DNA of 64,000 nt from the NCBI RefSeq assembly GCF_006539685.1, contig NZ_BJNM01000010.1:26570-90569 (forward strand), in the 5' to 3' direction. Within the stretch, counting starts at the first letter, position 1; each line of letters opens with the position of its first letter. Below are positions 52,502 to 60,818 of this stretch, piece by piece. This stretch comes from Gluconobacter oxydans (lineage in GTDB: Bacteria; Pseudomonadota; Alphaproteobacteria; Acetobacterales; Acetobacteraceae). The notes under the pieces are model-generated. The model made no database searches. It was not told where the DNA came from and saw only the letters and a list, made by a program, of their open reading frames with translations. Both the position numbers and the translations under genes were made by a program.

Positions 52502-53368
52502 ATGTTCATCATTATCGGTCTGGTCGTTGTTCTGGGCTGTGTTTTCGGATCGTTCGTCGCATCGGGCGGGGCTATCGGCCCGCTCGTTTCGTCAATGCCG
52601 TTCGAGCTTCTGACCATTCTGGGAGCGGCGGTTGGAACCTTCCTGATGGCCAACTCCCTCGGCGCCGTCAAACATCTTCCCGCTGGAATCAAGAAGGCTA
52701 TGAAAGGTTCCCAGTACGGCCGGGCAGATTACGTCGACCTTCTGAGCCTGCTGTTCCATATTGCGAAACTGGCATCCTCCAAGGGGTTCATGGCGCTGGA
52801 ATCTCATATCGAGGATCCGCAGGGCAGTACGGTTTTCGGTGCCTTTCCGAAAATCCGGGATAATCCCCATGTCTGTTCGTTCATCTGCGACTATCTGCGC
52901 ATGGCGGGCATGAATGCCACTGATCCGTACCAGATGGATGAAGTGATGGGGAACGAACTCAAGAAGAACATGCGCGAGGAAATGCATCTCCCCCATGCGC
53001 TTCAGTCCGTTTCCGATGCGTTGCCTGCTCTGGGCATTGTCGCGGCAGTTCTGGGCGTCATCAAGACCATGGCGTCTATCAGCAAGCCGCCGATCGTGCT
53101 TGGTGAAATGATTGCGGGCGCGCTGGTGGGCACATTCCTGGGTATTCTTCTGGCGTATGGAATTGTGGCTCCGATCGCGAGCCGGCTGGGGGGCGTGGTT
53201 GAGGAAGAGTCGTCCTATCTCGATCTTGTTCGCTCCGTCATCGTTGCGCATCTTCAGGGTAATGCGCCGCAGGTCAGCGTTGAGATCGGGCGCAAAAGCA
53301 TCCCTTCAGACCTGATGCCGAGCTTTCAGGAAGTCGAGGAAGCGGTCAGCGCAGCGGCTGTGGCCTGA
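52502..53368 (+). CDS. motA: Flagellar stator protein MotA
   Basis: A 288-residue four-helix stator subunit. DALPALGIVAAVLGVIKTM and TFLGILLAYGIVAPIASR carry the two prolines important for torque generation. The large cytoplasmic loop between helices 2 and 3 carries the rotor-facing charges. It follows motB by 26 bases. No other flagellar gene lies in the window, so the stators are separate from the main flagellar locus. Confidence 0.95.
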   Translation: MFIIIGLVVVLGCVFGSFVASGGAIGPLVSSMPFELLTILGAAVGTFLMANSLGAVKHLPAGIKKAMKGSQYGRADYVDLLSLLFHIAKLASSKGFMALESHIEDPQGSTVFGAFPKIRDNPHVCSFICDYLRMAGMNATDPYQMDEVMGNELKKNMREEMHLPHALQSVSDALPALGIVAAVLGVIKTMASISKPPIVLGEMIAGALVGTFLGILLAYGIVAPIASRLGGVVEEESSYLDLVRSVIVAHLQGNAPQVSVEIGRKSIPSDLMPSFQEVEEAVSAAAVA

Positions 53369-53380
53369 TCGGCCGGATGT

Positions 53381-53413
53381 CTTTACGATGTCGATATTGT
53401 TGGTATCGTAAAG
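53381..53413 (+). repeat. Inverted repeat between motA and the oligopeptidase gene
   Basis: CTTTACGAT and ATCGTAAAG form a perfect 9-bp inverted repeat with a 15-base spacer, 12 bases after the motA stop. The right arm contains most of the AAAGG that would be the ribosome binding site of the next gene. It could be a terminator remnant, an operator or an RNA switch-like hairpin. Confidence 0.6.
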
Positions 53414-53420
53414 GCTTTCC

Positions 53421-55538
53421 ATGTTTCCTGTTCTTGCGAGAGCACTGTGCCTGTCTCTCTCCATCCTGCCTCTGGCAGCCTATGCAGGTTCGCCCTCTCT
53501 CCCGTCTCCTGCCGAACTGAGCCAGACGGACGGGGCGAAGGCGCTGGACTGGGTGAGGGCACAGAATGCCCATACAGAGGCGGTCCTCACATCTGATCCC
53601 CGCTACAAACCCCTGTATCAGAAAATCCTGACGGCCCAGCAGTCTCCGGTCCGTCTTGCCGTTCCCACGCAGCAGGGCGGGGAAATCTGGAACTTCTGGC
53701 AGGACGATGTTCATGTCCGCGGGATCTGGCGTAGCGCTTCGGTCGCGTCCTTCAATTCCGGTCATCCGGAATGGAAAACGCGCTTCGATCTCGATGCTCT
53801 GGCCCGCACCGAACATGCCAACTGGGTCATGGAGGGTCTTGAGTGTCTTGCGCCGCAGGATCGCTTTTGCCTCATGTCCCTGTCCCAGGCAGGGGAAGAT
53901 GCGCATGTGGTCCGGGAATACGACACGCAGACAGACAGTTTCGTAAAAGACGGTTTCGCTCTGCCGTCCGGAAAACAGACTGTTACCTGGGTGGATGCCG
54001 ATACGCTTCTGGTTTCGCGGGATTGGGGAGCGGGCGATGCGGGGCTGACCAAGTCAGGTTATCCCTATTTGGTCCGGCTGCTGCGGCGGGGGCAGTCATT
54101 GGCTCAGGCGGTCGAAATCTACCGTGGGCAGACCACGGACATGGATGTCTCGCCCGAGAGGCTGCGTGATGAGAAAGGGCGGCAGCTTTTTCTTGTCAGC
54201 CGTCACCGGGATTTCTTTCACACGGAAGTCAGTCTTTTCAATCCTGTCACCCATCAGCTGAGTCGGCTGCCCCTTCCGGAGAAATACGACAGCCTCTCCT
54301 ATCTGGATGGTCAGCTGGTCCTGCATCTGCTTCAGGACTGGGTCCTGCCCGGACGGACGTTCCGTGCGGACAGCATTGTTGCCCTGGATCCGGCAAAGCC
54401 GTCTGAACCCCGGCTGATCCTGTCGCCGACGTCCCGTCAGACCATCGGGGATGGTATGGGGGACGCTGTGGCGGTGACCAGGGATGGTCTGGTGGTTGTG
54501 GTGTATGACAACGTCCAGCCTGTCCTGAAGCTTTTCCGCCATGAGGTGAGTGGGGCATGGACCGCGCGTTCCATTGCGCTGCCCAAGAATATGGCGGCGG
54601 AAATCGTCTCGTCAGATCCGAAGCTTGCGCAGGCCTATCTTCAGCTTGAAGGGTTCATTCAGCCGCCGCAGCTGTGGAGCCTGAATACGACGTCACAGAC
54701 CGCGCAGCCGCTGTATCGTCAGCCGGACCTGTTCGATACGTCCGGTCTGGTCGTGGAGCAGATGTCGGCGACCAGCACGGATGGCACGGCCATTCCCTAT
54801 TTCATCGTTCATGCCAGGGATTGGCAGAAGGATGGCGCCCGTCCGACCCTGATGACGGCTTATGGCGGGTTCGGGCTTTCGTATCTGCCCGTCTATCATC
54901 CGGATCTGGGGATCACGTGGTTTGACCGTGGTGGCGTTTACGTCATGGCCAATATCCGTGGTGGCGGAGAATTCGGCCCGGCCTGGCATGATGTTGCACG
55001 GCGGGAAGGACGGCAGAAAGCTTATGACGACTTTGCGGCTGTGGCCCGCGATCTGATCGCCAAGCATATCACGTCCCCGAAGCATCTGGGGCTGCGGGGG
55101 CGGTCCAATGGTGGCTTGCTGGCGGGTGTGGAGTTCACCCAGCATCCCGACCTGTGGAATGCGGCGATCATTGGTGTCCCGCTGCTGGACATGATGAATT
55201 ACGAGCAGATGGCGGCTGGTGCATCCTGGGCTGCGGAATATGGCAGCATTTCCGAGCCGGGGCCGCGCGCCTTCTGGGAAAAGATGTCGCCCCTGCAGAA
55301 TCTGAAGGCCGGTGTGTCCTATCCTGAGCCGTTCATCTTCACGTCAACGCGGGATGACCGGGTTGGTCCGATCCATGCGCGCCGGTTTGCGGCCCGGCTG
55401 GAAAGCCTGAAGCTGCCTTTCCTGTATTATGAAGATGTGGAAGGTGGCCATGCGGGTACGGTCAATGCTGCTGAGATCGCGCATGAGCGGGCTCTGGAAG
55501 CGATCTATCTCAGCCACAAGCTGATGGACGCGCCATAA
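53421..55538 (+). CDS. Secreted prolyl oligopeptidase (S9A family)
   Basis: A 705-residue serine peptidase. A signal peptide (1-22, ending AAYAG) sends it to the periplasm. An N-terminal beta-propeller (about 60-430) is followed by the alpha/beta hydrolase domain. The triad is Ser562 in GRSNGGLLAG, Asp645/646 in TRDDRVGP and His677 in EGGHAG. Typical members have GGSNGG at the nucleophile; here Gly is replaced by Arg. Substrates would be peptides below about 30 residues. A terminator follows. Confidence 0.9.
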   Translation: MFPVLARALCLSLSILPLAAYAGSPSLPSPAELSQTDGAKALDWVRAQNAHTEAVLTSDPRYKPLYQKILTAQQSPVRLAVPTQQGGEIWNFWQDDVHVRGIWRSASVASFNSGHPEWKTRFDLDALARTEHANWVMEGLECLAPQDRFCLMSLSQAGEDAHVVREYDTQTDSFVKDGFALPSGKQTVTWVDADTLLVSRDWGAGDAGLTKSGYPYLVRLLRRGQSLAQAVEIYRGQTTDMDVSPERLRDEKGRQLFLVSRHRDFFHTEVSLFNPVTHQLSRLPLPEKYDSLSYLDGQLVLHLLQDWVLPGRTFRADSIVALDPAKPSEPRLILSPTSRQTIGDGMGDAVAVTRDGLVVVVYDNVQPVLKLFRHEVSGAWTARSIALPKNMAAEIVSSDPKLAQAYLQLEGFIQPPQLWSLNTTSQTAQPLYRQPDLFDTSGLVVEQMSATSTDGTAIPYFIVHARDWQKDGARPTLMTAYGGFGLSYLPVYHPDLGITWFDRGGVYVMANIRGGGEFGPAWHDVARREGRQKAYDDFAAVARDLIAKHITSPKHLGLRGRSNGGLLAGVEFTQHPDLWNAAIIGVPLLDMMNYEQMAAGASWAAEYGSISEPGPRAFWEKMSPLQNLKAGVSYPEPFIFTSTRDDRVGPIHARRFAARLESLKLPFLYYEDVEGGHAGTVNAAEIAHERALEAIYLSHKLMDAP

Positions 55539-55601
55539 ATCACGTCACGCCCCTGTCCGTTCAATGTGACGGGCAGGGGAGAGGGCCGGATTTCAGGCAC
55601 A

Positions 55602-55638
55602 AAAAAAGCCGCTGTCCCTAAGGATGCGGCTCTTTTTC
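55602..55638. terminator. Bidirectional terminator between the oligopeptidase and rpsU
   Basis: AGCCGC (55608-55613) pairs with GCGGCT (55627-55632), with further TCC/GGA pairing in the loop. Seven T residues follow on the minus strand and a CTTTTT on the plus strand. It serves both convergent genes. Confidence 0.88.
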
Positions 55639-55658
55639 CGTTCGGAGGACGGGAAGGC

Positions 55659-55862
55659 TCAGAAGCCTTCACGCTCCAGACGCTTACGCTCCATCTTGCG
55701 GGCGCGACGAACAGCTTCGGCTGCTTCGCGGGCGCGCTTCTCGGAGGGCTTTTCGAAGTGGCGACGCAGCTTCATCTCACGAAACACGCCTTCGCGCTGC
55801 ATCTTCTTCTTGAGCGCCTTAAGCGCCTGGTCAACATTGTTGTCACGAACGAGAACCTGCAC
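55659..55862 (-). CDS. rpsU: 30S ribosomal protein bS21
   Basis: A 67-residue small-subunit protein involved in translation initiation. It reads [20 protein letters not shown], then a basic C-terminal part ([20 protein letters not shown]). It starts with GTG at 55862. About 190 bases separate it from the divergent def gene, where both promoters should lie; no clear boxes were seen. Confidence 0.97.
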
Positions 55863-56050
55863 GGTGCCGTCAACTCCTTATGGGCCCGCTCTTCAGCGCC
55901 ACCCGTGATATGGCATTCCAACTAAGGATGGTGCCCTTAACACATCTTTCGCGGGGAACGCAATTCATTCAGGAACGCTTGAATGGATTATTCCCAACGC
56001 GCACTCTGGGACACCCGGATGCCACTCCCGTTTGAAGGACAGACGTTTTC

Positions 56051-56563
56051 ATGCCCCTGCTCAAGATTGCCCGCATGGGCAACCCCGTCCTGCATCAGGT
56101 AGCACAGGCCGTTTCCGACCCGAAAGCCCCGGAAATCCAGTCGCTCATCGCAGATATGCTGGAAACGATGGCCGATGCCCGGGGTGCGGGACTGGCCGCG
56201 CCGCAGGTTCATCAGCCCCTGCGGATTTTCGTCTATCACGTTCCCACGAACCGCGTGGCGAATCCCGAAGAGGCATTGCTGCCCCGCGTTCTCATCAACC
56301 CCGAAATCACGCCTGTCGGTGATGAGATGATGGTCTGCAGCGAGGGCTGCCTGTCGATTCCGGGTCTGCGGGCCGATGTGCCGCGCCATGCGAAGGTCCG
56401 GTATTCAGGGCTGGATGAGAATGGTGCGGTGCTCGAAGGCGAGGCGACAGGTTTTCACGCCAATGTCCTGCAACACGAGAACGATCACCTGAACGGCATT
56501 CTCTATCCGCAGCGCATTACCGATTTCGCGCGATTCGGATATGTGGAAGAAATTCTCCGGTGA
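56051..56563 (+). CDS. def: Peptide deformylase
   Basis: Removes the formyl group from new proteins. The 170-residue metalloenzyme has all three motifs: GAGLAAPQ (45-52), EGCLS (98-102, metal Cys100) and HENDH (142-146, metal His and catalytic Glu). It overlaps the MarR gene at GTGA, so the four genes def-MarR-RR-kinase look like one unit. The usual partner fmt is not here. Confidence 0.97.
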   Translation: MPLLKIARMGNPVLHQVAQAVSDPKAPEIQSLIADMLETMADARGAGLAAPQVHQPLRIFVYHVPTNRVANPEEALLPRVLINPEITPVGDEMMVCSEGCLSIPGLRADVPRHAKVRYSGLDENGAVLEGEATGFHANVLQHENDHLNGILYPQRITDFARFGYVEEILR

Positions 56564-57048
56564 GTTCCCGTCTCATGGACGTTCCGTCATCTGCCACGGC
56601 GCATCTTTATCTGCGCGAAGACCGTATCCGTCAGTCCTACGAAGCCATGATGCTGGCCTGGCGGACCCTGAATGCCGATTGCGAGGCGCTTTTGCGTGAA
56701 AAGGGGCTGGGGCCTGCGCATCATCGCATCCTGTTCCTGACGGCTGCCCATCCGGGGATCACGCCCGGTGTTCTGCTGAACAGTCTGGGCATTACCAAGC
56801 AGTCTCTGGGGCGTGCTCTGGGAGATCTGCGGGAGCGCAAACTGCTTATTCAGGAAGAAGACCGTCATGATCGCCGCAAACGGCCTCTGCGACTGACGGC
56901 GAGCGGAGAAGCGCTGGAGCGCGAACTCTTTCTCATGATCCGCGAAGTTATGACCCGGGCATATCGCGAAGCCGGCATGACGGCTGTCGAGGGGTTCCGG
57001 CGGGTTCTGGCGCCCCTTCAGGTTCCGGCGGAAAGTCGTGCACGATGA
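56560..57048 (+). CDS. MarR-family regulator, PetP-like
   Basis: A 162-residue winged-helix protein of MarR type. LGPAHHRILFLTAAHPGITP, LNSLGITKQSLGRALGDL and EEDRHDRRKRPLRLTASG give the recognition helix and wing. It starts with GTG overlapping the def stop and ends overlapping the response regulator. The MarR plus OmpR-type pair resembles PetP-PetR of Rhodobacter capsulatus, needed there for cytochrome bc1 expression; equivalence here is inferred. Confidence 0.87.
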   Translation: MSSRLMDVPSSATAHLYLREDRIRQSYEAMMLAWRTLNADCEALLREKGLGPAHHRILFLTAAHPGITPGVLLNSLGITKQSLGRALGDLRERKLLIQEEDRHDRRKRPLRLTASGEALERELFLMIREVMTRAYREAGMTAVEGFRRVLAPLQVPAESRAR

Positions 57049-57743
57049 GCGATGAACATATTCTGGTGGTCGATGACGATCCGCGTCTGCTGCGGCTGCT
57101 TCAGCGTTACCTGTCGGAAAACGGCTATCGTGTCAGTACGGCGCTTGATGCGCAGACGGCACGGGAAGTCCTGCAGCGCATTCAGCCGGATGCTCTTGTC
57201 CTCGATGTGACGATGCCGGGTGAGGATGGCCTGTCCCTGACGAACAGTCTGCGCAGGGACGGTCTGTCGCTGCCGATCCTGCTTCTGACGGCGCGTGGTG
57301 AGCCGGCGGACCGGATTGGTGGGCTGGAAGCGGGGGCAGACGATTATCTGGGCAAGCCTTTCGAGCCGCGGGAGCTTCTGCTTCGTCTGCGGGCGCATCT
57401 GCGCAGGATGGTGCCGTCTTTGCCGGCTGTGGATGAGGTTCCGGATGTCCTGCGTCTGGGAGAGCTGGAATTTGACGTCAAACGTGGCCTGCTCAGCGGG
57501 CCGCAGGGAGCGGTCCATCTGACGGGCGGTGAGTCCGCTCTTCTTGGGGTGCTGACCCGTCAGCCCGGGACGGTGCTTTCCCGTGAAGCCATCGCCCGCG
57601 CTCTTGAAATGGATGAGATCGGCGAGCGTGCCGTCGATGTGCAGGTTACGCGTCTGCGTCGCCGGATCGAGGCTGATCCCAAGGAGCCGCGTTTTCTTCA
57701 TACCGTCCGGGGAAAGGGCTATGTTCTCAAGCCGGGACGCTGA
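57045..57743 (+). CDS. OmpR-family response regulator, PetR-like
   Basis: A 232-residue two-domain regulator. The receiver holds Asp10/Asp11 in VVDDDPRLL, the phosphorylated Asp54 in LVLDVTMPGEDG and Lys in LGKPFEPREL. The C-terminal winged helix ends RVDVQVTRLRRRIE-like and FLHTVRGKGYVL. Overlaps the MarR gene by 4 bases and the kinase by 23, so partner proteins are probably made together. Confidence 0.94.
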   Translation: MSDEHILVVDDDPRLLRLLQRYLSENGYRVSTALDAQTAREVLQRIQPDALVLDVTMPGEDGLSLTNSLRRDGLSLPILLLTARGEPADRIGGLEAGADDYLGKPFEPRELLLRLRAHLRRMVPSLPAVDEVPDVLRLGELEFDVKRGLLSGPQGAVHLTGGESALLGVLTRQPGTVLSREAIARALEMDEIGERAVDVQVTRLRRRIEADPKEPRFLHTVRGKGYVLKPGR

Positions 57744-59112
57744 GCCTGTGGGGGAGCGGGACGATGCCTGGCAGAAGCTGGACCGCCCGCTGAGGCGTAT
57801 CCTCCCGCGTTCCCTGATGGGGCGATCCATGCTGATCGTCCTCATTCCGCTGCTGGTTACGCAGGCCATTGCGCTGGGCCTGTTTTATGGCACCTACCTG
57901 AATGTGGTCTCCAGGCGCCTCTCGGACGGTGTCACAGGTGAGGTCTCGCTCGTTATCGCCATGATCGAGCACACTTCTTCAGAGGCCGAGCGGACGCTCG
58001 TTCTTCAGGATGCGTCGTCCCGGACCCAGCTCGGATTTTCATTCCAGCCCGGCGAAACGCTTTCCCGGTATGGCACCAATCATGTCCTCGGCCCGATGGA
58101 TGACGATTTCGCGCGTTCCATCCGGCAGAATCTTGGCCGGCCCTATGATGTAGACTGGTCGGAGTCTCCGCAGACCGTCCGGGCGTCCATCCAGCTTCCG
58201 CAGGGTGTGATGGTTGTCATGGTGCCGGTGAAGCGTCTGAATATCGGGCCGATCTGGCTGTTCGTCGTCTGGGCTGTCAGCAGTTCCATCGTGCTGTTTC
58301 TGATCGCCGGTCTGTTCATGCGCAATCAGGTTCGGGCCATTCGCAGGCTGGGCCATGCGGCTGAACTGTTCGGTATGGGGCGGGACCAGGGACCGATCCG
58401 TCCGCAGGGTGCGCGGGAAGTCCGTCAGGCTGCCATTGCCTTCAACCGTATGCAGGCGCGCGTCAATCGTTTCGTGGCGCAGAGGACGGCGGTTCTCGCC
58501 GGGGTGTCGCACGATCTGCGCACGCCTCTGACCAGGCTGCGTCTGACCGTCGCCATGATCCCGACCTTTGGGCCGATCCGCGCCGAGACCCTGAAGCCGG
58601 ATCTTGCAGATATGGTTGCGGATATTGAAGACATGGAGCGCCTGATCGGCAGCTATCTGTCATTTGCCCGGGGGGAAGGCGCGGAAGAGCCTGTTCTGAC
58701 TGAGCTGAGGGGCATGCTGGATGATGTCGCGGCGGCCACGGTGAGGGCCGGGGGGCAGGTTCTGGGCGTGGAAGGGCGCGAGGGCGTGGAAGCTACGGTG
58801 CGTCCCGATGCCCTGCGACGTGTGCTGACAAATCTTGCGGAAAATGCCCGCCGTCACGGGGGGGCGATGCGCTTTTCCCTGCGTGAGGGGGAGCGGAACG
58901 TTGAAATCACGGTTGAGGACAACGGTCCGGGTCTGTCGGCCAGTCGCCGGGCGGCAATTTCGGAGCTTAATGGCACGACGGCGAGTCAGGATGGGAACAG
59001 CGGGCTGGGGCTGACGATCGTGCGGGACATCATTCATGCCCATGGCGGATCGATCCGTCTGGTGGAGAGCCCGCTGGGAGGTCTGGGCGTGGTGCTCAGC
59101 CTCCCGAAATAG
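57721..59112 (+). CDS. Membrane sensor histidine kinase, EnvZ-like
   Basis: A 463-residue kinase. Two membrane helices (about 37-60 and 176-200) flank a periplasmic sensor of about 115 residues. A HAMP domain, the HisKA motif GVSHDLRTPLTRLRL with His264 and a HATPase domain (NLAENARRHGG, VEDNGPGLS, GLGLTIVRDI) follow. The ATG at 57721 lies within the regulator gene; a GTG at 57748 is an alternative. It ends 6 bases from the convergent bamE stop with no clear terminator between. Confidence 0.92.
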   Translation: MFSSRDAEPVGERDDAWQKLDRPLRRILPRSLMGRSMLIVLIPLLVTQAIALGLFYGTYLNVVSRRLSDGVTGEVSLVIAMIEHTSSEAERTLVLQDASSRTQLGFSFQPGETLSRYGTNHVLGPMDDDFARSIRQNLGRPYDVDWSESPQTVRASIQLPQGVMVVMVPVKRLNIGPIWLFVVWAVSSSIVLFLIAGLFMRNQVRAIRRLGHAAELFGMGRDQGPIRPQGAREVRQAAIAFNRMQARVNRFVAQRTAVLAGVSHDLRTPLTRLRLTVAMIPTFGPIRAETLKPDLADMVADIEDMERLIGSYLSFARGEGAEEPVLTELRGMLDDVAAATVRAGGQVLGVEGREGVEATVRPDALRRVLTNLAENARRHGGAMRFSLREGERNVEITVEDNGPGLSASRRAAISELNGTTASQDGNSGLGLTIVRDIIHAHGGSIRLVESPLGGLGVVLSLPK

Positions 59113-59118
59113 TCAGGC

Positions 59119-59691
59119 TCAGGGCAGCGTATTGCCAGCGCCGCCATTGCCGGTGCCCTGACCGCCCATCGGGCCGGTGCTGCCACCGAACTGGCTGCTC
59201 ATGCCGCTCATCGGGTTGTAGCGGCCGACATTGCCCAGCAGTTCCTGCAGGATGGACGAACTGGTGCCCGGCGTCGGGGTCTTGGCGCCGACCATGCCGA
59301 CATATATCGCGTTCTTCTTGTTCAGCGTGTCCATCTTGCGCAGGACGCCGCCGTTATCGAAGTTCAGGACCACGACCTGCTGCTTCTTCACGCTCGGGAA
59401 GGTCAGCGGCGTCGGGGACGTGATCATGGACACGTAGATCCATGTGTTGTCGTCGAAGGTCGCGTGGGCGGTCGGCGAGCCCAGCAGATCCAGAACATCC
59501 GTGCGTGTGCTCGTTCCGGGAACGAGCTGCGCGTAGTCGGTCTTTTCGATCAGGGAGCCGCGCGGCTCGGGAATCGGGGAAAAGAACGAGCATCCGCCGA
59601 GCAGCAGCGGGACACATGCCACTCCGGCCTGTGCGAAACGGCGAAGGAAGCGTGTTCTGCTTTGGGGCGTCGGGGAAGATGCGTTATTCAT
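59119..59691 (-). CDS. bamE: BamE/SmpA-OmlA family outer membrane lipoprotein
   Basis: A 190-residue lipoprotein. The signal peptide has lipobox LLLGGCSFF. The BamE core runs TDYAQLVPGTSTRTDVLDLLGSP-like and FDDNTWIYVSMI, matching the SmpA/OmlA domain that helps the BAM complex. A C-terminal tail of about 45 residues is rich in Gly, Ser, Met and Gln (SGMSSQFGGSTGPMGG) and is not part of the domain. The ATG at 59691 is chosen; a TTG at 59715 would add 8 residues. Divergent from the DUF177 gene. Confidence 0.87.
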   Translation of the reverse strand: MNNASSPTPQSRTRFLRRFAQAGVACVPLLLGGCSFFSPIPEPRGSLIEKTDYAQLVPGTSTRTDVLDLLGSPTAHATFDDNTWIYVSMITSPTPLTFPSVKKQQVVVLNFDNGGVLRKMDTLNKKNAIYVGMVGAKTPTPGTSSSILQELLGNVGRYNPMSGMSSQFGGSTGPMGGQGTGNGGAGNTLP

Positions 59692-59798
59692 GGATCCGGA
59701 AACTATCCTGTGCAAGAGAACCGCTCAAATGAGCGCGTGCCCGAACGGCGCCTGCATGTCAACGATTTCCCCCATATTCCGGGGGCTGGAGTGCCTGA

Positions 59799-60380
59799 AT
59801 GTCCCATTCACCCGAATTTTCCCGACGCATCCCCTTCAATCGGCTGGGATCGGGACTGGACGAGACGATCGAGGCCTCGGCCGCCGAACGCAAGGCTCTC
59901 GCCGCCCGGCTCGGAATCCCTGAGATCGAAACCCTGGTCTGCCGGTTCCGCCTGACGCCTTCGGAGAACCGGAGTGTTCTGGCGGAAGGGCATCTTTCGG
60001 CGAAGGTTACGCAGATCTGTGTCATTACGTCCGAGCCTTTCGAGGACGTGCTGGCCGAGACCTTCTTCCTGAAGTTCATTCCTGCAGCCGACATGCCGGA
60101 AGACGAATTCGACATCGATTCCATGGATCTGGATGGACCGGACGAGGTTCCGCATGACGGAAAGGCTGTCGATATCGGTGAGGCGGCGGCTGAACAGCTG
60201 GCCCTGATGCTGGACCCGTATCCGCGCAAACCCGGCGCCGGTCTGGAAAATGCAGTTGACGTGGCGCCTGCAGAAGGGGAAGAAGGGGCACATCTGTCTG
60301 GCGAGGGGCCGGATGGTCCGCGCCGTCCCAATCCGTTTTCGGCGCTTTCCGTGCTGAAAAACGGGGACAGGAAAGAATAA
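59799..60380 (+). CDS. DUF177 (YceD-like) protein
   Basis: A 193-residue member of the DUF177/YceD family. Conserved pieces include GHLSAKVTQICVITSEPFED and EAAAEQLALMLDPYPRKPG. Relatives are found next to rpmF in many bacteria and are linked to 23S rRNA accumulation in E. coli and plants. Here it is divergent from bamE and upstream of rpmF by 153 bases. The C-terminal 30 residues are acidic and disordered. Confidence 0.87.
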   Translation: MSHSPEFSRRIPFNRLGSGLDETIEASAAERKALAARLGIPEIETLVCRFRLTPSENRSVLAEGHLSAKVTQICVITSEPFEDVLAETFFLKFIPAADMPEDEFDIDSMDLDGPDEVPHDGKAVDIGEAAAEQLALMLDPYPRKPGAGLENAVDVAPAEGEEGAHLSGEGPDGPRRPNPFSALSVLKNGDRKE

Positions 60381-60394
60381 AATCCCACGTCTGA

Positions 60395-60422
60395 CTTGCG
60401 GGTTGCCCCGGGCTCTGCTAGA
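60395..60422 (+). promoter_or_regulatory. Possible rpmF operon promoter
   Basis: CTTGCG (60395-60400) and GCTAGA (60417-60422) are spaced by 16 bases in the DUF177-rpmF gap and would start transcription about 105 bases before rpmF. The boxes fit an alphaproteobacterial housekeeping promoter only loosely. GGCTCT/AGAGCC around the -10 is a short inverted repeat. Confidence 0.35.
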
Positions 60423-60533
60423 GCCGCCCGCCTGAACTCGACGTAATTACGAGACGACGAACAACAGGGCACCGGATGCCGCGGGGAGCGGAGCAGGGGT
60501 GCCGACACTGAAGCAGAAAGAGGCATAAAAGCC

Positions 60534-60746
60534 ATGGCCGTCCCTAAAAGAAAGACTACGCCGTCCCGTCGTGGCATGCGTCGCAGCCACCAAGCCCTGG
60601 GTGTTGAGGCTCATGCAGAGTGCTCGAACTGCGGCGAGATGAAGCGTCCGCATCACGTTTGCAGCCACTGTGGTCATTATGACGGCCGCGAAGTGGTCGC
60701 TGCTGGAAACAGCGGCAAGGGCCTGAAGACCGCCGTCCGCGCCTGA
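60534..60746 (+). CDS. rpmF: 50S ribosomal protein bL32
   Basis: A 70-residue zinc-binding ribosomal protein. [19 protein letters not shown] is the typical start; two CxxC pairs (CSNCG and CSHCG) make the zinc site. It leads the rpmF-plsX-fabH-ihfA-merR group typical of alphaproteobacteria. Confidence 0.98.
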   Translation: MAVPKRKTTPSRRGMRRSHQALGVEAHAECSNCGEMKRPHHVCSHCGHYDGREVVAAGNSGKGLKTAVRA

Positions 60747-60818
60747 TCCCTACCTGCGGGTCCGTAGCTTCCAGAGAGCGCGGCCCGCATCTGTGATGCT
60801 GTCCGGGAAACTGTCTCA

